NCBI RefSeq assembly: GCF_009724245.1
Contig: NZ_WNNK01000005.1
Span: forward strand, 248,001-312,000
Source: Pseudomonas spelaei
GTDB lineage: Bacteria > Pseudomonadota > Gammaproteobacteria > Pseudomonadales > Pseudomonadaceae
DNA length: 64,000 bases
Direction of reading: 5' to 3'
The notes under the pieces are model-generated. The model was not told the origin of the DNA. It worked only from the letters and a program-made list of their open reading frames with translations, and searched no databases. The translations under genes and the position numbers were made by a program. Below are positions 17,743 through 26,779 of this stretch, in pieces. Positions within the stretch are counted from its first letter, which is position 1. The number at the start of each line of letters is the position of its first letter.

Positions 17743-19394
17743 TTCGCCGCTGGGCCCTGCCCCTGCTTCTGTTGGCCTTTGGTGTGTTCTACCTGCTGCC
17801 GCTGGCCACCCATGGCCTGTGGATTCCCGACGAAACCCGCTATGCGCAAATCAGCCAGGAAATGCTGCTGACCGGCAAGTGGGCGTCACCGCACTTCATG
17901 GGCATCCGCTACTTCGAAAAACCGGCCGCCGGCTACTGGATGATCGCGCTGGGCCAGGCGATTTTTGGCCAGAACCTGTTCGGTGTGCGCTTCGCCTCGG
18001 CCTTGAGCACCGGCTTGAGCATCCTGCTGGTGTACTTCGTCGCCCGGCGGTTGTGGAACGACCCGCGCAAGAGCCTGACCAGCGCCGTGCTGTACATGAG
18101 CTTTGTCAGCGTGGCGTTGCTGGGTGGCTATGCCAACCTGGATCCGCAATTCACCTTCTGGGTCAACCTGACAGGCGCCGCCTTGTGGTTCTGTTTCGAC
18201 AGCACGACACGTCGGGGCAAATTGTGGTCCTGGGCCTTGCTGGGCTTTGCCTGTGGCATGGGGTTCATGACCAAGGGTTTCCTGGCCTGGTTGCTGCCGG
18301 TACTGATCGCCCTGCCCTACGCAATCTGGCAAAAGCGCTTTCGTGAGTTGCTGGGCTATGGCTTGGTGGCCGTGGTGGTGGCGATTGTCGTAAGCCTGCC
18401 GTGGGCGCTGGCCGTGCATGCCCAGGAGCCGGATTACTGGAACTTCTTTTTCTGGCACGAGCACATCCAGCGCTTTGCCGGCGACGACGCTCAGCACGCA
18501 GAACCGTTCTGGTATTACCTGCCGCTGCTGGTTGCCTTCTGTCTGCCGTGGATGGCCCTGCTGCCGTCGACCCTGAAACAGGCGTGGCAGGAAAAACGTA
18601 CGCAGAAAACCGCGTTCCTGCTGCTCTGGTTGTTGATGCCCCTGGCGTTCTTCAGCCTGGCCAAAGGCAAACTGCCGTCTTACATCATGCCGTGCCTGCT
18701 GCCCCTGGCCTTGTTGATGGGCAATACCCTCGCGGACAAGCTGGCCCAGGCTCGCAGTCGTGTGCTGCGTATCAATGGTTGGCTGAACCTGGCCCTCGGG
18801 GTGCTGGCGTTGCTGGCCCTGACCTGGTTCCAACTGAAGAAGCCGGTGTACGAACACAACGAAGAGCTGCTGAGCCTGGTGCTGGTGTTCGTGTTCCTGT
18901 TCGGCTGGATCATCGCCAACCTGCTGCAAGCGGCACGCCCGTTGCGCCTGTGGGCTGCACCGGTGGTAGGCACTTGGCTGCTGGTGGCATTGGTCCCGGC
19001 CGCGCTGCCTCACTCGGTGGTCTATAACAAGACTCCCGACCAGTTCATCATTGATCACATCCCGGAACTCAAGCAGGCCAAGCACCTGCTGAGCAACGAT
19101 CTGGGGGCCGCCTCCGCCTTGTCCTGGCGTCTGGCCTACCCACAAATCATGCTCTACAACACTGTCGGCGAAGTGAAGTACGGCATTGCCTTCCCGGATA
19201 CCGCCTATCGCAAGATCGACATCGCCGAAGTCCAGCAATGGATGACGGATGCCCGCAAACAAGGCCCGGTGGGTGTAGTGATGCGGGTCAAGGGTGACGA
19301 TGAGCAGCGCGAAGTCGACTTGCTGCCCCAGGATGGCAAGCGCTACGAGCAAGGCAATCTCGTGATCCTGTTTTTCCCGCAGAGCGCGCCATGA
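17739..19394 (+). CDS. arnT: Lipid A aminoarabinose transferase
   Basis: A 551-residue integral membrane GT39/GT83 enzyme that transfers L-Ara4N from undecaprenyl phosphate to lipid A on the periplasmic face, giving resistance to polymyxin and cationic peptides. The first periplasmic loop has [15 protein letters not shown] with the conserved acidic residues, followed by [10 protein letters not shown]. About a dozen hydrophobic segments follow, and a periplasmic C-terminal domain begins near residue 430. ATG 17739 overlaps arnD (ATGA). Length and motifs are canonical. Confidence 0.94.
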   Translation: MIRRWALPLLLLAFGVFYLLPLATHGLWIPDETRYAQISQEMLLTGKWASPHFMGIRYFEKPAAGYWMIALGQAIFGQNLFGVRFASALSTGLSILLVYFVARRLWNDPRKSLTSAVLYMSFVSVALLGGYANLDPQFTFWVNLTGAALWFCFDSTTRRGKLWSWALLGFACGMGFMTKGFLAWLLPVLIALPYAIWQKRFRELLGYGLVAVVVAIVVSLPWALAVHAQEPDYWNFFFWHEHIQRFAGDDAQHAEPFWYYLPLLVAFCLPWMALLPSTLKQAWQEKRTQKTAFLLLWLLMPLAFFSLAKGKLPSYIMPCLLPLALLMGNTLADKLAQARSRVLRINGWLNLALGVLALLALTWFQLKKPVYEHNEELLSLVLVFVFLFGWIIANLLQAARPLRLWAAPVVGTWLLVALVPAALPHSVVYNKTPDQFIIDHIPELKQAKHLLSNDLGAASALSWRLAYPQIMLYNTVGEVKYGIAFPDTAYRKIDIAEVQQWMTDARKQGPVGVVMRVKGDDEQREVDLLPQDGKRYEQGNLVILFFPQSAP

Positions 19395-19738
19395 CCTCTC
19401 TGCTCCTGTTACTGACGGCCTGCCTGTTGACCTGTATGGGCCAGGTATCCCAGAAGTTTGCCGTCGAGAGCTGGCGTGATCAGCCCGACGGTTGGGCCCC
19501 CAAACTGCGCTCCCTGTGGCTGTGGTCGGCACTGGTTTGCCTCGGCCTGGGTTTGCTGGTCTGGCTACTGGTGTTGCAACGCCTGGAAGTCGGCGTCGCC
19601 TACCCCATGCTCAGCCTGAACTTCGTGCTGGTGACCCTGGTGGCGCGCTTTGTCTTTCATGAACAGATTGACGGTCGGCACTGGCTGGGCGTAGCCCTGG
19701 TGATTGCCGGCGTCGTGTTGCTGGGGCGCCAGGTATGA
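19391..19738 (+). CDS. arnE: Ara4N-phosphoundecaprenol flippase subunit ArnE
   Basis: A 115-residue EamA/SMR-type membrane protein with four hydrophobic segments ([76 protein letters not shown]). With ArnF it is thought to flip the Ara4N lipid across the inner membrane. Overlapping starts with arnT and arnF (ATGA both sides) show strict coupling. ArnE and ArnF pair as a heterodimer in the family. Confidence 0.9.
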   Translation: MTSLLLLLTACLLTCMGQVSQKFAVESWRDQPDGWAPKLRSLWLWSALVCLGLGLLVWLLVLQRLEVGVAYPMLSLNFVLVTLVARFVFHEQIDGRHWLGVALVIAGVVLLGRQV

Positions 19739-20148
19739 GCCGGGGTCGCGGTTTTGCCCTGGCACTGGGTAGCGTCGCGTTGGTCAGCGGTGCCCAGTTG
19801 GGCATGCGCTGGAGCATGACCCGCCTTCCGTTGCCCACCGAATGGCTGAATGCCCTCAACAGCGGCTCCATCGACCTCGGCGCACTGGGGGTGGTGATCC
19901 TGGCGATCATCGCCTATGCCCTGTCGATGCTCTGCTGGCTGGGCGCCCTGCGGGATCTGCCCCTGGGCCGTGCCTATTCGCTGCTGAGCATCAGTTATGC
20001 GCTGGTGTACCTGCTGGCGGCCAGCCTGCCGGTCTTCAACGAACACTTTTCATTTTCTAAAACAGCGGGGGTGGCCTTGGTCATTCTCGGTGTCCTGACT
20101 ATCAACTCTCGTCGTGCTAGCACCACAAGTCCCAGGAATGCCCCATGA
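19735..20148 (+). CDS. arnF: Ara4N-phosphoundecaprenol flippase subunit ArnF
   Basis: A 137-residue four-helix membrane protein of the same SMR-like fold as ArnE ([19 protein letters not shown] is the ArnF-type third-helix motif). It is the partner subunit of the presumed flippase. ATG 19735 overlaps arnE, and its stop overlaps the ugd start (ATGA). The C-terminal 15 residues ([13 protein letters not shown]) are a hydrophilic tail. Confidence 0.9.
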   Translation: MSRGRGFALALGSVALVSGAQLGMRWSMTRLPLPTEWLNALNSGSIDLGALGVVILAIIAYALSMLCWLGALRDLPLGRAYSLLSISYALVYLLAASLPVFNEHFSFSKTAGVALVILGVLTINSRRASTTSPRNAP

Positions 20149-21524
20149 AAATCAGTGTATTTGGTAGTGGTTACGTCGGTCTGGTACAAGCCACCGTACT
20201 GGCCGAAGTTGGTCACGATGTCATCTGCATGGATGTTGACGAGAAAAAGGTCAAGCTGCTGCAGCAAGGCCACGTGAGCATTTTCGAGCCAGGGCTTGCC
20301 GCCATGGTCAAGGAAAACCTGGAGAGCAAGCGCCTGCACTTCACCTATGACGAGAAACTGGCCGTCGAACATGGTGAAGTGCTGTTCATTGCCGTGGGTA
20401 CGCCTTCGGATGAAGACGGTTCGGCAGACCTGAAATACGTGCTGTCGGTGGGTGATGCCGTCGCCCGTCACCGCGTCGCACCCGTCATCCTGGTGGAAAA
20501 ATCAACCGTGCCCGTCGGCACCGGCGACACCCTGCGTGCGCATATGGAAAAAGCCCTGCACGCGGCCGGGCGCAGCCTTGAGTTCGATATCGTCTCCAAC
20601 CCGGAATTCCTCAAGGAAGGTTCGGCTGTCGCCGACTGCCGCCGTCCAGACCGTATCGTCATCGGTTGCGAGCGCGAAGAAGTGCGCGACGTGATGCGCG
20701 AACTGTATGCGCCGTTCAACCGCAACCATGACCGCATCATCTTCATGGACCTGCGCAGCGCCGAGCTGACCAAGTACGCCGCCAACTGCATGCTGGCCAC
20801 CAAGATCAGCTTTATCAACCAGATCGCCGAACTGGCCGAACACCTGGGTGCCGACATCGAAGCCGTACGCCTGGGCATCGGTGCCGACACGCGCATTGGT
20901 TACCACTTTATCTACCCGGGCTGCGGCTATGGCGGCTCGTGCTTCCCCAAAGACATGCGCGCGCTGATCCACAGTGCCAAGGAAGCCAACTGCTCCAGCG
21001 ACCTGCTGGAAGCGGTCGAGGCCATCAACCAGCGGCAGAAGAGCAAGCTGTTCGAGCGCGTCAACGCCTTCTTCAAGGGCGAACTGCGCGGCAAGACCTT
21101 CGCCCTGTGGGGTCTGGCGTTCAAGCCCAACACCGACGACATGCGCGACGCGCCCAGCCGGGTGCTGATGGAAGCCCTGTGGGCGGCCGGCGCCACTGTG
21201 CGGGCGTTTGACCCGGAAGCGATGCAGGAAACCCAGCGTTTGTACGGTGATGACCCACGCCTGATGCTGATGGGCACGCCGGAATCGACCTTGAGCGGTT
21301 CCGACGCCTTGATCGTCTGCACCGAGTGGCAGCAATTCAAGGCGCCGGATTTCGACTTGATTCACGAACGCCTCAAGACGCCGGTGATCTTCGACGGGCG
21401 CAACCTGTACGACGGCGAACGTCTGGCGCGTAAAGGCTTCCAGTACTTCCCGATGGGCCGTGGCGACTCGTGCAACCTGCCTATTCCTCAACAACAATGG
21501 GTATCTGCGGTCAAGGAAGCGTAA
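20145..21524 (+). CDS. ugd: UDP-glucose 6-dehydrogenase
   Basis: A 459-residue NAD-dependent enzyme that makes UDP-glucuronate, the precursor used by Arn[13 protein letters not shown] at the N-terminus is the Rossmann loop. [13 protein letters not shown] binds substrate. [13 protein letters not shown] contains the catalytic nucleophile Cys266. A C-terminal UDP-binding domain follows ([20 protein letters not shown]). It is coupled to arnF by ATGA and supplies the substrate for the operon. Length is typical. Confidence 0.95.
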   Translation: MKISVFGSGYVGLVQATVLAEVGHDVICMDVDEKKVKLLQQGHVSIFEPGLAAMVKENLESKRLHFTYDEKLAVEHGEVLFIAVGTPSDEDGSADLKYVLSVGDAVARHRVAPVILVEKSTVPVGTGDTLRAHMEKALHAAGRSLEFDIVSNPEFLKEGSAVADCRRPDRIVIGCEREEVRDVMRELYAPFNRNHDRIIFMDLRSAELTKYAANCMLATKISFINQIAELAEHLGADIEAVRLGIGADTRIGYHFIYPGCGYGGSCFPKDMRALIHSAKEANCSSDLLEAVEAINQRQKSKLFERVNAFFKGELRGKTFALWGLAFKPNTDDMRDAPSRVLMEALWAAGATVRAFDPEAMQETQRLYGDDPRLMLMGTPESTLSGSDALIVCTEWQQFKAPDFDLIHERLKTPVIFDGRNLYDGERLARKGFQYFPMGRGDSCNLPIPQQQWVSAVKEA

Positions 21525-21527
21525 AAC

Positions 21528-23150
21528 GTGGATAAAGCTCTCCAGCCCCTGCTCAGTCCGACAATTCGCCGACACTCGCTGGGGCTGGGGCTCCTGGCGT
21601 TGGTCCTGTTTGTGGCCGGCAATTGGCACCAGGCGATCATCGGCTTTGATTCACGCTTCGTGCTCTTCGCCCAGGAAATGCTGCGCCATGGGCCGGGGTT
21701 TTTCCCCACCACCTATGGGCAGCCCTATGCCGACTACTCGGCGACTTCGACTCTGCTGGTCTGGTTACTGTCACTGCCGTTGGGTGAAGTAACCAGCTTC
21801 ACCGCGTGGTTGCCGACAGCAATCGCTTCGGCCGTGATCGTGATACTGATCTACCGGCTGACGGCGCCCTACTCCCAGCGCTGGGCGTTGCTGAGCGTTG
21901 CATTGCTATTGCTCAGCAGTACCTTCATCAGCGAAACCCGTGCGGTGTCGCTCGACCAGATGCTGGCCGCCGTGGCCCTGACCGTGTTTTACCTGGGTTA
22001 TGCCCATGATCACTTCGGTGCCAGCAAACGTCTGCACTGGCTATTGCTGCTGGTGATTCTGGGGTTTGCGATTCGGGGCCCCATCGGCCTGGTGATTCCG
22101 ACGGGCATGCTCTGCAGCTATTACCTGATCAATCGGCAGTGGCGCCAACTGTTCACCTTCGGCCTGTTGGCCCTGGCGTTGCTGGTGGCGTGTATCGGCC
22201 TCTTGCTCTTGCTGGCCAAGCTCAGCGGCGGTGAACCGTTCATGCAGGAAGTCATCCGCATGCAGTTCCTCGGCCGCATGGATGGCACCGAAGGCGCGAG
22301 CCCGTTGCTGTATTACTTCACCAGTTCCATGGGCAACTATGCCCTGGCCTATCCCATGGCGATATTGGTGCTGGTTGCCATACTGGTGGGTGGTCGTCGT
22401 CCGGTGGATCCTGCCCTGCAACTGGTGCTGTATTGCGCCGCTGCCGGTTTGATCGTGATGATTGGCCTGTCGGTTCCGCAGGCGAAAAAAGCCCGCTACG
22501 TGCTGCCGATGTTGCCCATGGCGGCGATCATTGCGGCGTATCCGTTCCAGGTGACTCGGGGACGGTTGTTCGCCTGTCTGCGAGTCCTGATGCTGGGGCT
22601 CTGGACGCTGATCCCGGGATTGCTGATCGTGGGCCTGTTCGTGGCTCGTAATCGTTTCGCCAAGGACTTGGGCAGCCTCAATCCGATCTTCGGGATACTG
22701 ATCGCGCTTCAGGTCCTGAGCCTGGGGTTGCTGTTCAAGCAGCGCCTGCGCTACCTGGGCCCGGCCTTCGCTGCGGTGCTGGCGGTATGGGCCACCTATA
22801 TCGTGATGGTCGAGCCGCTGCAGCGCAGTCTGTATGACACTCGCACCTTTACGGTTCAGGCGCATACGCTGATCAAGGAGCAACCGGCGCCAATCGTGCT
22901 GCATGCGTTGGGCAAAGACGCGAAAGCGATCAAGTTCATGGTTAACCTTGATTGTGACCGAGTGCCGCTGTTTACCCAGCAGCCTGGCGATCTGGCGCCG
23001 ATACAGGCACCCGCCTGGTTGGTGATGAGTCAGGCTGACTTTGAAGCCTTGACCGATCCGCGCCTGCGTTCGTTGTCTCCGGTGCTGATTGGGCAGTTTG
23101 ACAAGAACCCTTATGTGCTTGTGCATCTGGTCAAGGCTTCCCAGCCTTAA
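21528..23150 (+). CDS. ArnT-like GT39-family membrane glycosyltransferase
   Basis: A 540-residue polytopic membrane protein with the first-loop acidic pattern of PMT/ArnT enzymes (IIGFDSRFVLFAQEMLRHG, then PYADYSATSTLLVWLLS) and about twelve hydrophobic helices. It is clearly more divergent than the canonical arnT upstream and lacks the DETRYA motif, having FDSRFV instead. It starts at GTG 21528 with AAGGA upstream, 3 bp after ugd, so it belongs to the operon. It may transfer a second sugar, or Ara4N to another acceptor such as LPS core. The acceptor cannot be predicted. Confidence 0.75.
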   Translation: MDKALQPLLSPTIRRHSLGLGLLALVLFVAGNWHQAIIGFDSRFVLFAQEMLRHGPGFFPTTYGQPYADYSATSTLLVWLLSLPLGEVTSFTAWLPTAIASAVIVILIYRLTAPYSQRWALLSVALLLLSSTFISETRAVSLDQMLAAVALTVFYLGYAHDHFGASKRLHWLLLLVILGFAIRGPIGLVIPTGMLCSYYLINRQWRQLFTFGLLALALLVACIGLLLLLAKLSGGEPFMQEVIRMQFLGRMDGTEGASPLLYYFTSSMGNYALAYPMAILVLVAILVGGRRPVDPALQLVLYCAAAGLIVMIGLSVPQAKKARYVLPMLPMAAIIAAYPFQVTRGRLFACLRVLMLGLWTLIPGLLIVGLFVARNRFAKDLGSLNPIFGILIALQVLSLGLLFKQRLRYLGPAFAAVLAVWATYIVMVEPLQRSLYDTRTFTVQAHTLIKEQPAPIVLHALGKDAKAIKFMVNLDCDRVPLFTQQPGDLAPIQAPAWLVMSQADFEALTDPRLRSLSPVLIGQFDKNPYVLVHLVKASQP

Positions 23151-23200
23151 TGCCATTGCCTGTCGTCACTGGATCTTCTGAGGGAGCCCGCCGAATTCAT

Positions 23201-23223
23201 AAAAACCGTACGTTGAGGTTTTT
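23201..23223. terminator. AT-rich hairpin after the arn operon
   Basis: AAAAACC (23201-23207) and GGTTTTT (23217-23223) form a stem with a nine-base loop and end in a T run. It lies 50 bp past the last arn-operon gene and downstream of the convergent toxin gene. It could act on either strand. Confidence 0.5.
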
Positions 23224-23318
23224 CGATCAGTCACAGGGGCTGATCCTCGGGCTCTGCGGTACGCCGAAATGAAGGAAATTTAGGACATTGACACGGCAGG
23301 CCTTGTCCAACCCATGCA

Positions 23319-23594
23319 TTATCGATCTTCGCGTGTGTGCCACAGGCGCAGTAGATAGAGGGTGGAGCCCTGAATTTCGTAACGTAGCTCGTAGTGGCCG
23401 ATCTGAATTCGACGCACATCACGTGGATCGAACTCTTCCAACCGTTCGCCAATACGCGGGTTAGCCAGCAGCGTGGAAGGCGCGGCTGTGAGTTGCTGCA
23501 CTGTTCGTGCGGCGGCGGGCTGATTCACCGACGCAAGAAACTCGTAAAGCCGGGCAATGTCGCAAAGCGCCCTGCTTGTCCACTTCAACTCCAT
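23319..23594 (-). CDS. ParE/RelE-superfamily toxin
   Basis: A 91-residue protein. LKWTSRALCDIARLYEFLASV at the start and RRIQIGHYELRYEI...LYLLRLWHTRED at the end are the helix-hairpin plus beta-sheet signature of ParE/RelE toxins (gyrase poisons or ribosome-dependent RNases). The final LWHTRE motif matches ParE-type proteins. Its ATG lies inside the last codons of the antitoxin gene (10-base overlap), the usual order for translational coupling. It sits in a low-gene-density stretch between the arn operon and HPP gene, as accessory modules often do. ParE-type is favoured over RelE because the partner is a ribbon-helix-helix protein. Confidence 0.85.
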   Translation of the reverse strand: MELKWTSRALCDIARLYEFLASVNQPAAARTVQQLTAAPSTLLANPRIGERLEEFDPRDVRRIQIGHYELRYEIQGSTLYLLRLWHTREDR

Positions 23595-23866
23595 CCGCGC
23601 GGTACCGGCAGCGGAGTGTCGGTGCTGAGGCTATCAGCCCAGGCCTGGACAGCTTGGTGGTCAATCACCCGACCCGCGTCAACATCGGCCAAGGCCTCAT
23701 GGGTCAGGCGACTACGCTCTTCTTCCTGGTCTATCCAGGCGGACAGAGCCTGCTTGACGATCCAGTTTTTGGAGCGTTCCAGACGCTCTGCCATCAAATC
23801 GACCTTCTCAGCCAGTTGCACAGGGACGTGAGCCGTGACGGATCGGGTCTTGGCGGTAGTAGCCAT
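23585..23866 (-). CDS. Ribbon-helix-helix (CopG/ParD-like) antitoxin
   Basis: 93 residues. TRSVTAHVPVQLAEKVDLMAERLERSKNWIVKQALSAWI is a canonical RHH DNA-binding domain (beta strand, two helices), followed by a flexible acidic segment (DQEEERSRLTHEALADVDAG) that would wrap the toxin. I chose ATG 23866, eight bases after GGAG, over an upstream ATG that would be only two bases from it. It would neutralise the toxin and autorepress the pair by binding its own promoter, in the 23867-23930 region; I did not find a clear palindrome there. Confidence 0.85.
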   Translation of the reverse strand: MATTAKTRSVTAHVPVQLAEKVDLMAERLERSKNWIVKQALSAWIDQEEERSRLTHEALADVDAGRVIDHQAVQAWADSLSTDTPLPVPRGWS

Positions 23867-24407
23867 GATCATTACTCCAACGCTGTGAAATGCTATTTGT
23901 GTGAACGCGGGCGCCAAACGGGTGCGGCGTTCGCAAGCGTCATAGACCGTTGCCTATCAATTTCAGAGGCAGGCATGGCCCAAAAACAGGGTAATGGGAC
24001 ACCCTGCATTAGCCTGGAGCAGGAGTATGGTTTGTTTAGCCACACATATATCCGCGCTTCATCTTTTTTCCAGGCACCTCTACGATTCAAACATAATCAT
24101 AGTTAATAAGCCTGAGTCGTCAAGCCCTGCCGTCAGGTATTGAGTGGGTGGCTCGGCAGGTTCAGACGGCGCCCGAAATGGGGTTAAGTACGGTGAGCGC
24201 GATTTTTCCGAATTCTGCGGGTTCCCCTTCTTGCATCCAGTGGTGGCAAGCCCGGGAATACTCCTACGCATCTATCCGTAATCGCCCGTAAGCCCCCCTC
24301 TTCCTGCATTTGGATCCCACTTGTAGACTCTTCTTCCACTGCATCTATTTAATTGGCACCTGCCGCCTGGCCACTCCACATACCGATGCTGATCAGAGGA
24401 ATAGTTC
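23867..24407. other. 540-bp gene-poor spacer
   Basis: I see no convincing gene here. It presumably holds the toxin-antitoxin promoter at its left end and the promoter of the small gene at 24408 at its right end (AT-rich segment 24330-24355). Short open frames on both strands show no family resemblance and no good ribosome binding site. The composition is mixed and AT-richer than the genes around it, consistent with an accessory insertion site. Confidence 0.5.
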
Positions 24408-24632
24408 GTGGCTGATAAGCAACCGCCTGACCCTGCCCGCGCAGGCTACTTGCCGATCCCCGTTCCGGACATGGACCGCTTGATGGAGCTGCGTGATGCG
24501 CTGGTCGCGCTGAAGGGACCGTTGGCCAATGAGCCTGGCTGGCGTGAAAACCTTCTTGAGCGGCTGTTCAACGCTGACACCGATGACCGGGTCCTGGGAA
24601 AGCCCGACAGCTCTCTTACCCGAACGAATTAA
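24408..24632 (+). CDS. Small hypothetical protein (74 aa)
   Basis: Starts at GTG 24408 with AGAGGA seven bases upstream; the terminator at 24733 follows. The protein is soluble, Pro-rich at its start (KQPPDPARAGYLPIPVPDMD), with an amphipathic helix (LMELRDALVALKGPL) and no Cys or membrane segment. I do not recognise a family. The good ribosome site, codon usage like the host and its own terminator argue that it is real. Confidence 0.6.
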   Translation: MADKQPPDPARAGYLPIPVPDMDRLMELRDALVALKGPLANEPGWRENLLERLFNADTDDRVLGKPDSSLTRTN

Positions 24633-24732
24633 CTGCAAAATTACTGTATTCAACCTGCATTAATATGCATTGGCGAGGTATCGATCAGATCGGCACACTG
24701 CGCTGGTTCCTCCCCCAAATGCAGGAACTTTC

Positions 24733-24770
24733 GAAGGGCTTTCCGGGAAACCAGATGAGCCCTTCTTTTT
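24733..24770 (+). terminator. Rho-independent terminator
   Basis: Stem GAAGGGCT (24733-24740) / AGCCCTTC (24758-24765), directly followed by TTTTT (24766-24770). It ends the 74-residue gene and supports placing the HPP gene start after it. Confidence 0.75.
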
Positions 24771-24804
24771 GCCCGCTTTTTATTACCGTCTGGATCGTCT
24801 TTTA

Positions 24805-25518
24805 ATGCTTGCTCGCTGGTTACCCGCTGCTATCAACACCCGTCCCGCCGAATGGAGTCGTGCCGCCCTGGGCATGGCATTGGGCACCCTGTTCAGTGTC
24901 TGGGTCTGTGCCCAGGTGTTTGGCATGGATGTCGCCTTGCACCTGGTGGGGCCCCTTGGGGCTTCGGCGGTGCTGCTGTTTGCCGTATCGTCCGGGGCGC
25001 TGGCCCAGCCTTGGTCGATCATCGGCAGCTATTTATGCGCAGGTGTGACTGCGCTGCTGGTGGCACAGGTCCTGGGCCGAACACTGGGCAGTGCTTGTCT
25101 GGCAGCCGGCATGGCGCTGATCCTGATGTGCTGGCTGCGCTGCCTGCATCCGCCGGCCGGAGCGCTGGCGTTGACCCTGGTACTGGCGGATCCCGCAACC
25201 ATCGCCTTGCAATGGCGGGAAATCGGCCCTGTCATGTTCGGCGCCAGTACGTTACTGCTGACAGCCCTCGCCTATAACAATTTGACCCGTACCCGCTACC
25301 CTAAAGGCGTGGCTGAACCCGCTGCGCAAGCCTTCGTCTCCACCTCGGCGCAAAACCCTGCCATCTGCGCCGACGACCTGAAACAGGCACTGGCAGAGAT
25401 GGAGCAGTTCTTTGACGTCACGCCACAGGAATTGGAACAATTGATCCAGGCCAGTGAACGTCATGCCCGCCGCAGAAGCATCAGCGCCGTACTGGCAGGT
25501 GCGCCTGAGCACCGTTAG
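24805..25518 (+). CDS. HPP-family membrane protein
   Basis: 237 residues with four to five hydrophobic segments. LVGPLGASAVLLF and CLHPPAGALAL (His115-Pro-Pro) are the hallmarks of HPP proteins, some of which are linked to nitrite transport in plastids and cyanobacteria; bacterial roles are mostly unknown. After residue 165 a soluble tail (ADDLKQALAEMEQFFDVTPQEL) replaces the tandem CBS domains found in longer relatives. The start is uncertain: the frame is open from 24670, but that would place the terminator at 24733 inside the gene, so ATG 24805 is preferred although its ribosome site is weak. Confidence 0.75.
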   Translation: MLARWLPAAINTRPAEWSRAALGMALGTLFSVWVCAQVFGMDVALHLVGPLGASAVLLFAVSSGALAQPWSIIGSYLCAGVTALLVAQVLGRTLGSACLAAGMALILMCWLRCLHPPAGALALTLVLADPATIALQWREIGPVMFGASTLLLTALAYNNLTRTRYPKGVAEPAAQAFVSTSAQNPAICADDLKQALAEMEQFFDVTPQELEQLIQASERHARRRSISAVLAGAPEHR

Positions 25519-25669
25519 CCCGGAAAAAACCGGTACGGCGGGCACTGCAAAAATGCACACCTGACCTGCACATTTCAGCGTTGTACTTGGCAAATTTGCA
25601 CTGGTACGATCGCGAGATAGTTCGTCCGCGAACATCTTGATAAAGAACAATAAAAGCAGGGAGTTAGAG

Positions 25670-26776
25670 ATGACTGCTCAGGTTCCATCCGAGGCAACTC
25701 GCCGCCCCGGGATTCTTCAGGACGACGTCCTGGCCGAGGTCCGCAACCATATTGGTCACCTGACCCTCAATCGTCCCGTTGGCCTGAACGCCATTACACT
25801 GGATATGGTCCGCAGCCTTGCCAGGCATTTGCGAACCTGGGCCGATGACCCAAAGGTGCATGCGGTTGTACTGCGGGGCGCCGGTGAGAAAGCCTTCTGC
25901 GCGGGCGGCGACATTCGCTCGTTGTACGACAGCTACAAAAGCGGTGACAGCCTGCATGAAGACTTCTTCGTCGAGGAATACGCCCTCGACCTGATGATTC
26001 ATCACTACCGCAAGCCCGTACTGGCACTGATGGACGGTTTTGTCCTGGGCGGCGGGATGGGCCTGGTGCAAGGCGCGGACTTGCGGTTAGTCACTGAGCG
26101 TAGCCGCCTGGCGATGCCGGAAGTGGCCATCGGTTATTTCCCGGATGTCGGTGGCAGTTACTTCCTGTCGCGCATCCCTGGTGAACTGGGGACCTACCTG
26201 GGCGTGACCGGCGCTCAGATCCGCGCCGCCGATGCGTTGTACTGTGGATTGGCGGACTGGTACCTGGACAGCGCCAGGCTGGTTGACCTGGACCACAAAC
26301 TCGATCATCTGAAATGGCAGGGTTCTCCCCTCAAGGACTTGCAGGGTCTCCTGGCCAAACTCGCCGTACAGCAACTGCCCGATGCTCCGCTGGCACTGCT
26401 GCGCCCGTCTATTGATCATTTTTTTGCCCTGCCTGATGTCCCCAGCATCGTTGAACAGCTGCAACAAGTCACCGTTGCCGACAGCCATGAATGGGCACTG
26501 AGCACCGCCAGATTGATGCAAACCCGCTCCCCTCTGGCCATGGCTGTCACTTTGGAAATGCTTCGGCGCGGGCGTCACCTGCCCCTGGAAAACTGCTTCG
26601 CACTGGAGCTGCATCTGGACCGCCAGTGGTTTGACCGGGGCGACCTTATCGAAGGCATACGCGCGCTGCTGATCGACAAGGACAAAACCCCACGCTGGAA
26701 CCCACCGACACTCCAGGCGCTGGACGCCGCCCATGTCGAAAGCTTCTTCAGCGCCTTCGACCAGAACGGGAACTAA
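25670..26776 (+). CDS. 3-hydroxyisobutyryl-CoA hydrolase-type enoyl-CoA hydratase/isomerase
   Basis: A 368-residue crotonase-fold enzyme. GAGEKAFCAGGDIRSLYDSY forms the oxyanion loop. The pattern MPEVAIGYFPDVGGSYFLSRIPGELG is specific to HIBYL-CoA hydrolases, with the conserved Glu and Asp of the active site. The enzyme would release 3-hydroxyisobutyrate from its CoA ester in valine degradation. The start ATG 25670 has AGGGAG upstream. It is followed after 3 bp by an acyl-CoA dehydrogenase, and the pair matches the isobutyryl-CoA to 3-hydroxyisobutyrate section of valine catabolism. The hydratase and mmsA/mmsB of the pathway are not in the window. Confidence 0.85.
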   Translation: MTAQVPSEATRRPGILQDDVLAEVRNHIGHLTLNRPVGLNAITLDMVRSLARHLRTWADDPKVHAVVLRGAGEKAFCAGGDIRSLYDSYKSGDSLHEDFFVEEYALDLMIHHYRKPVLALMDGFVLGGGMGLVQGADLRLVTERSRLAMPEVAIGYFPDVGGSYFLSRIPGELGTYLGVTGAQIRAADALYCGLADWYLDSARLVDLDHKLDHLKWQGSPLKDLQGLLAKLAVQQLPDAPLALLRPSIDHFFALPDVPSIVEQLQQVTVADSHEWALSTARLMQTRSPLAMAVTLEMLRRGRHLPLENCFALELHLDRQWFDRGDLIEGIRALLIDKDKTPRWNPPTLQALDAAHVESFFSAFDQNGN

Positions 26777-26779
26777 GCC

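Noticed and set aside
23893..24090. Minus-strand 65-codon frame beside the antitoxin gene
   Set aside because: No ribosome site or known domain; it overlaps the expected antitoxin promoter.
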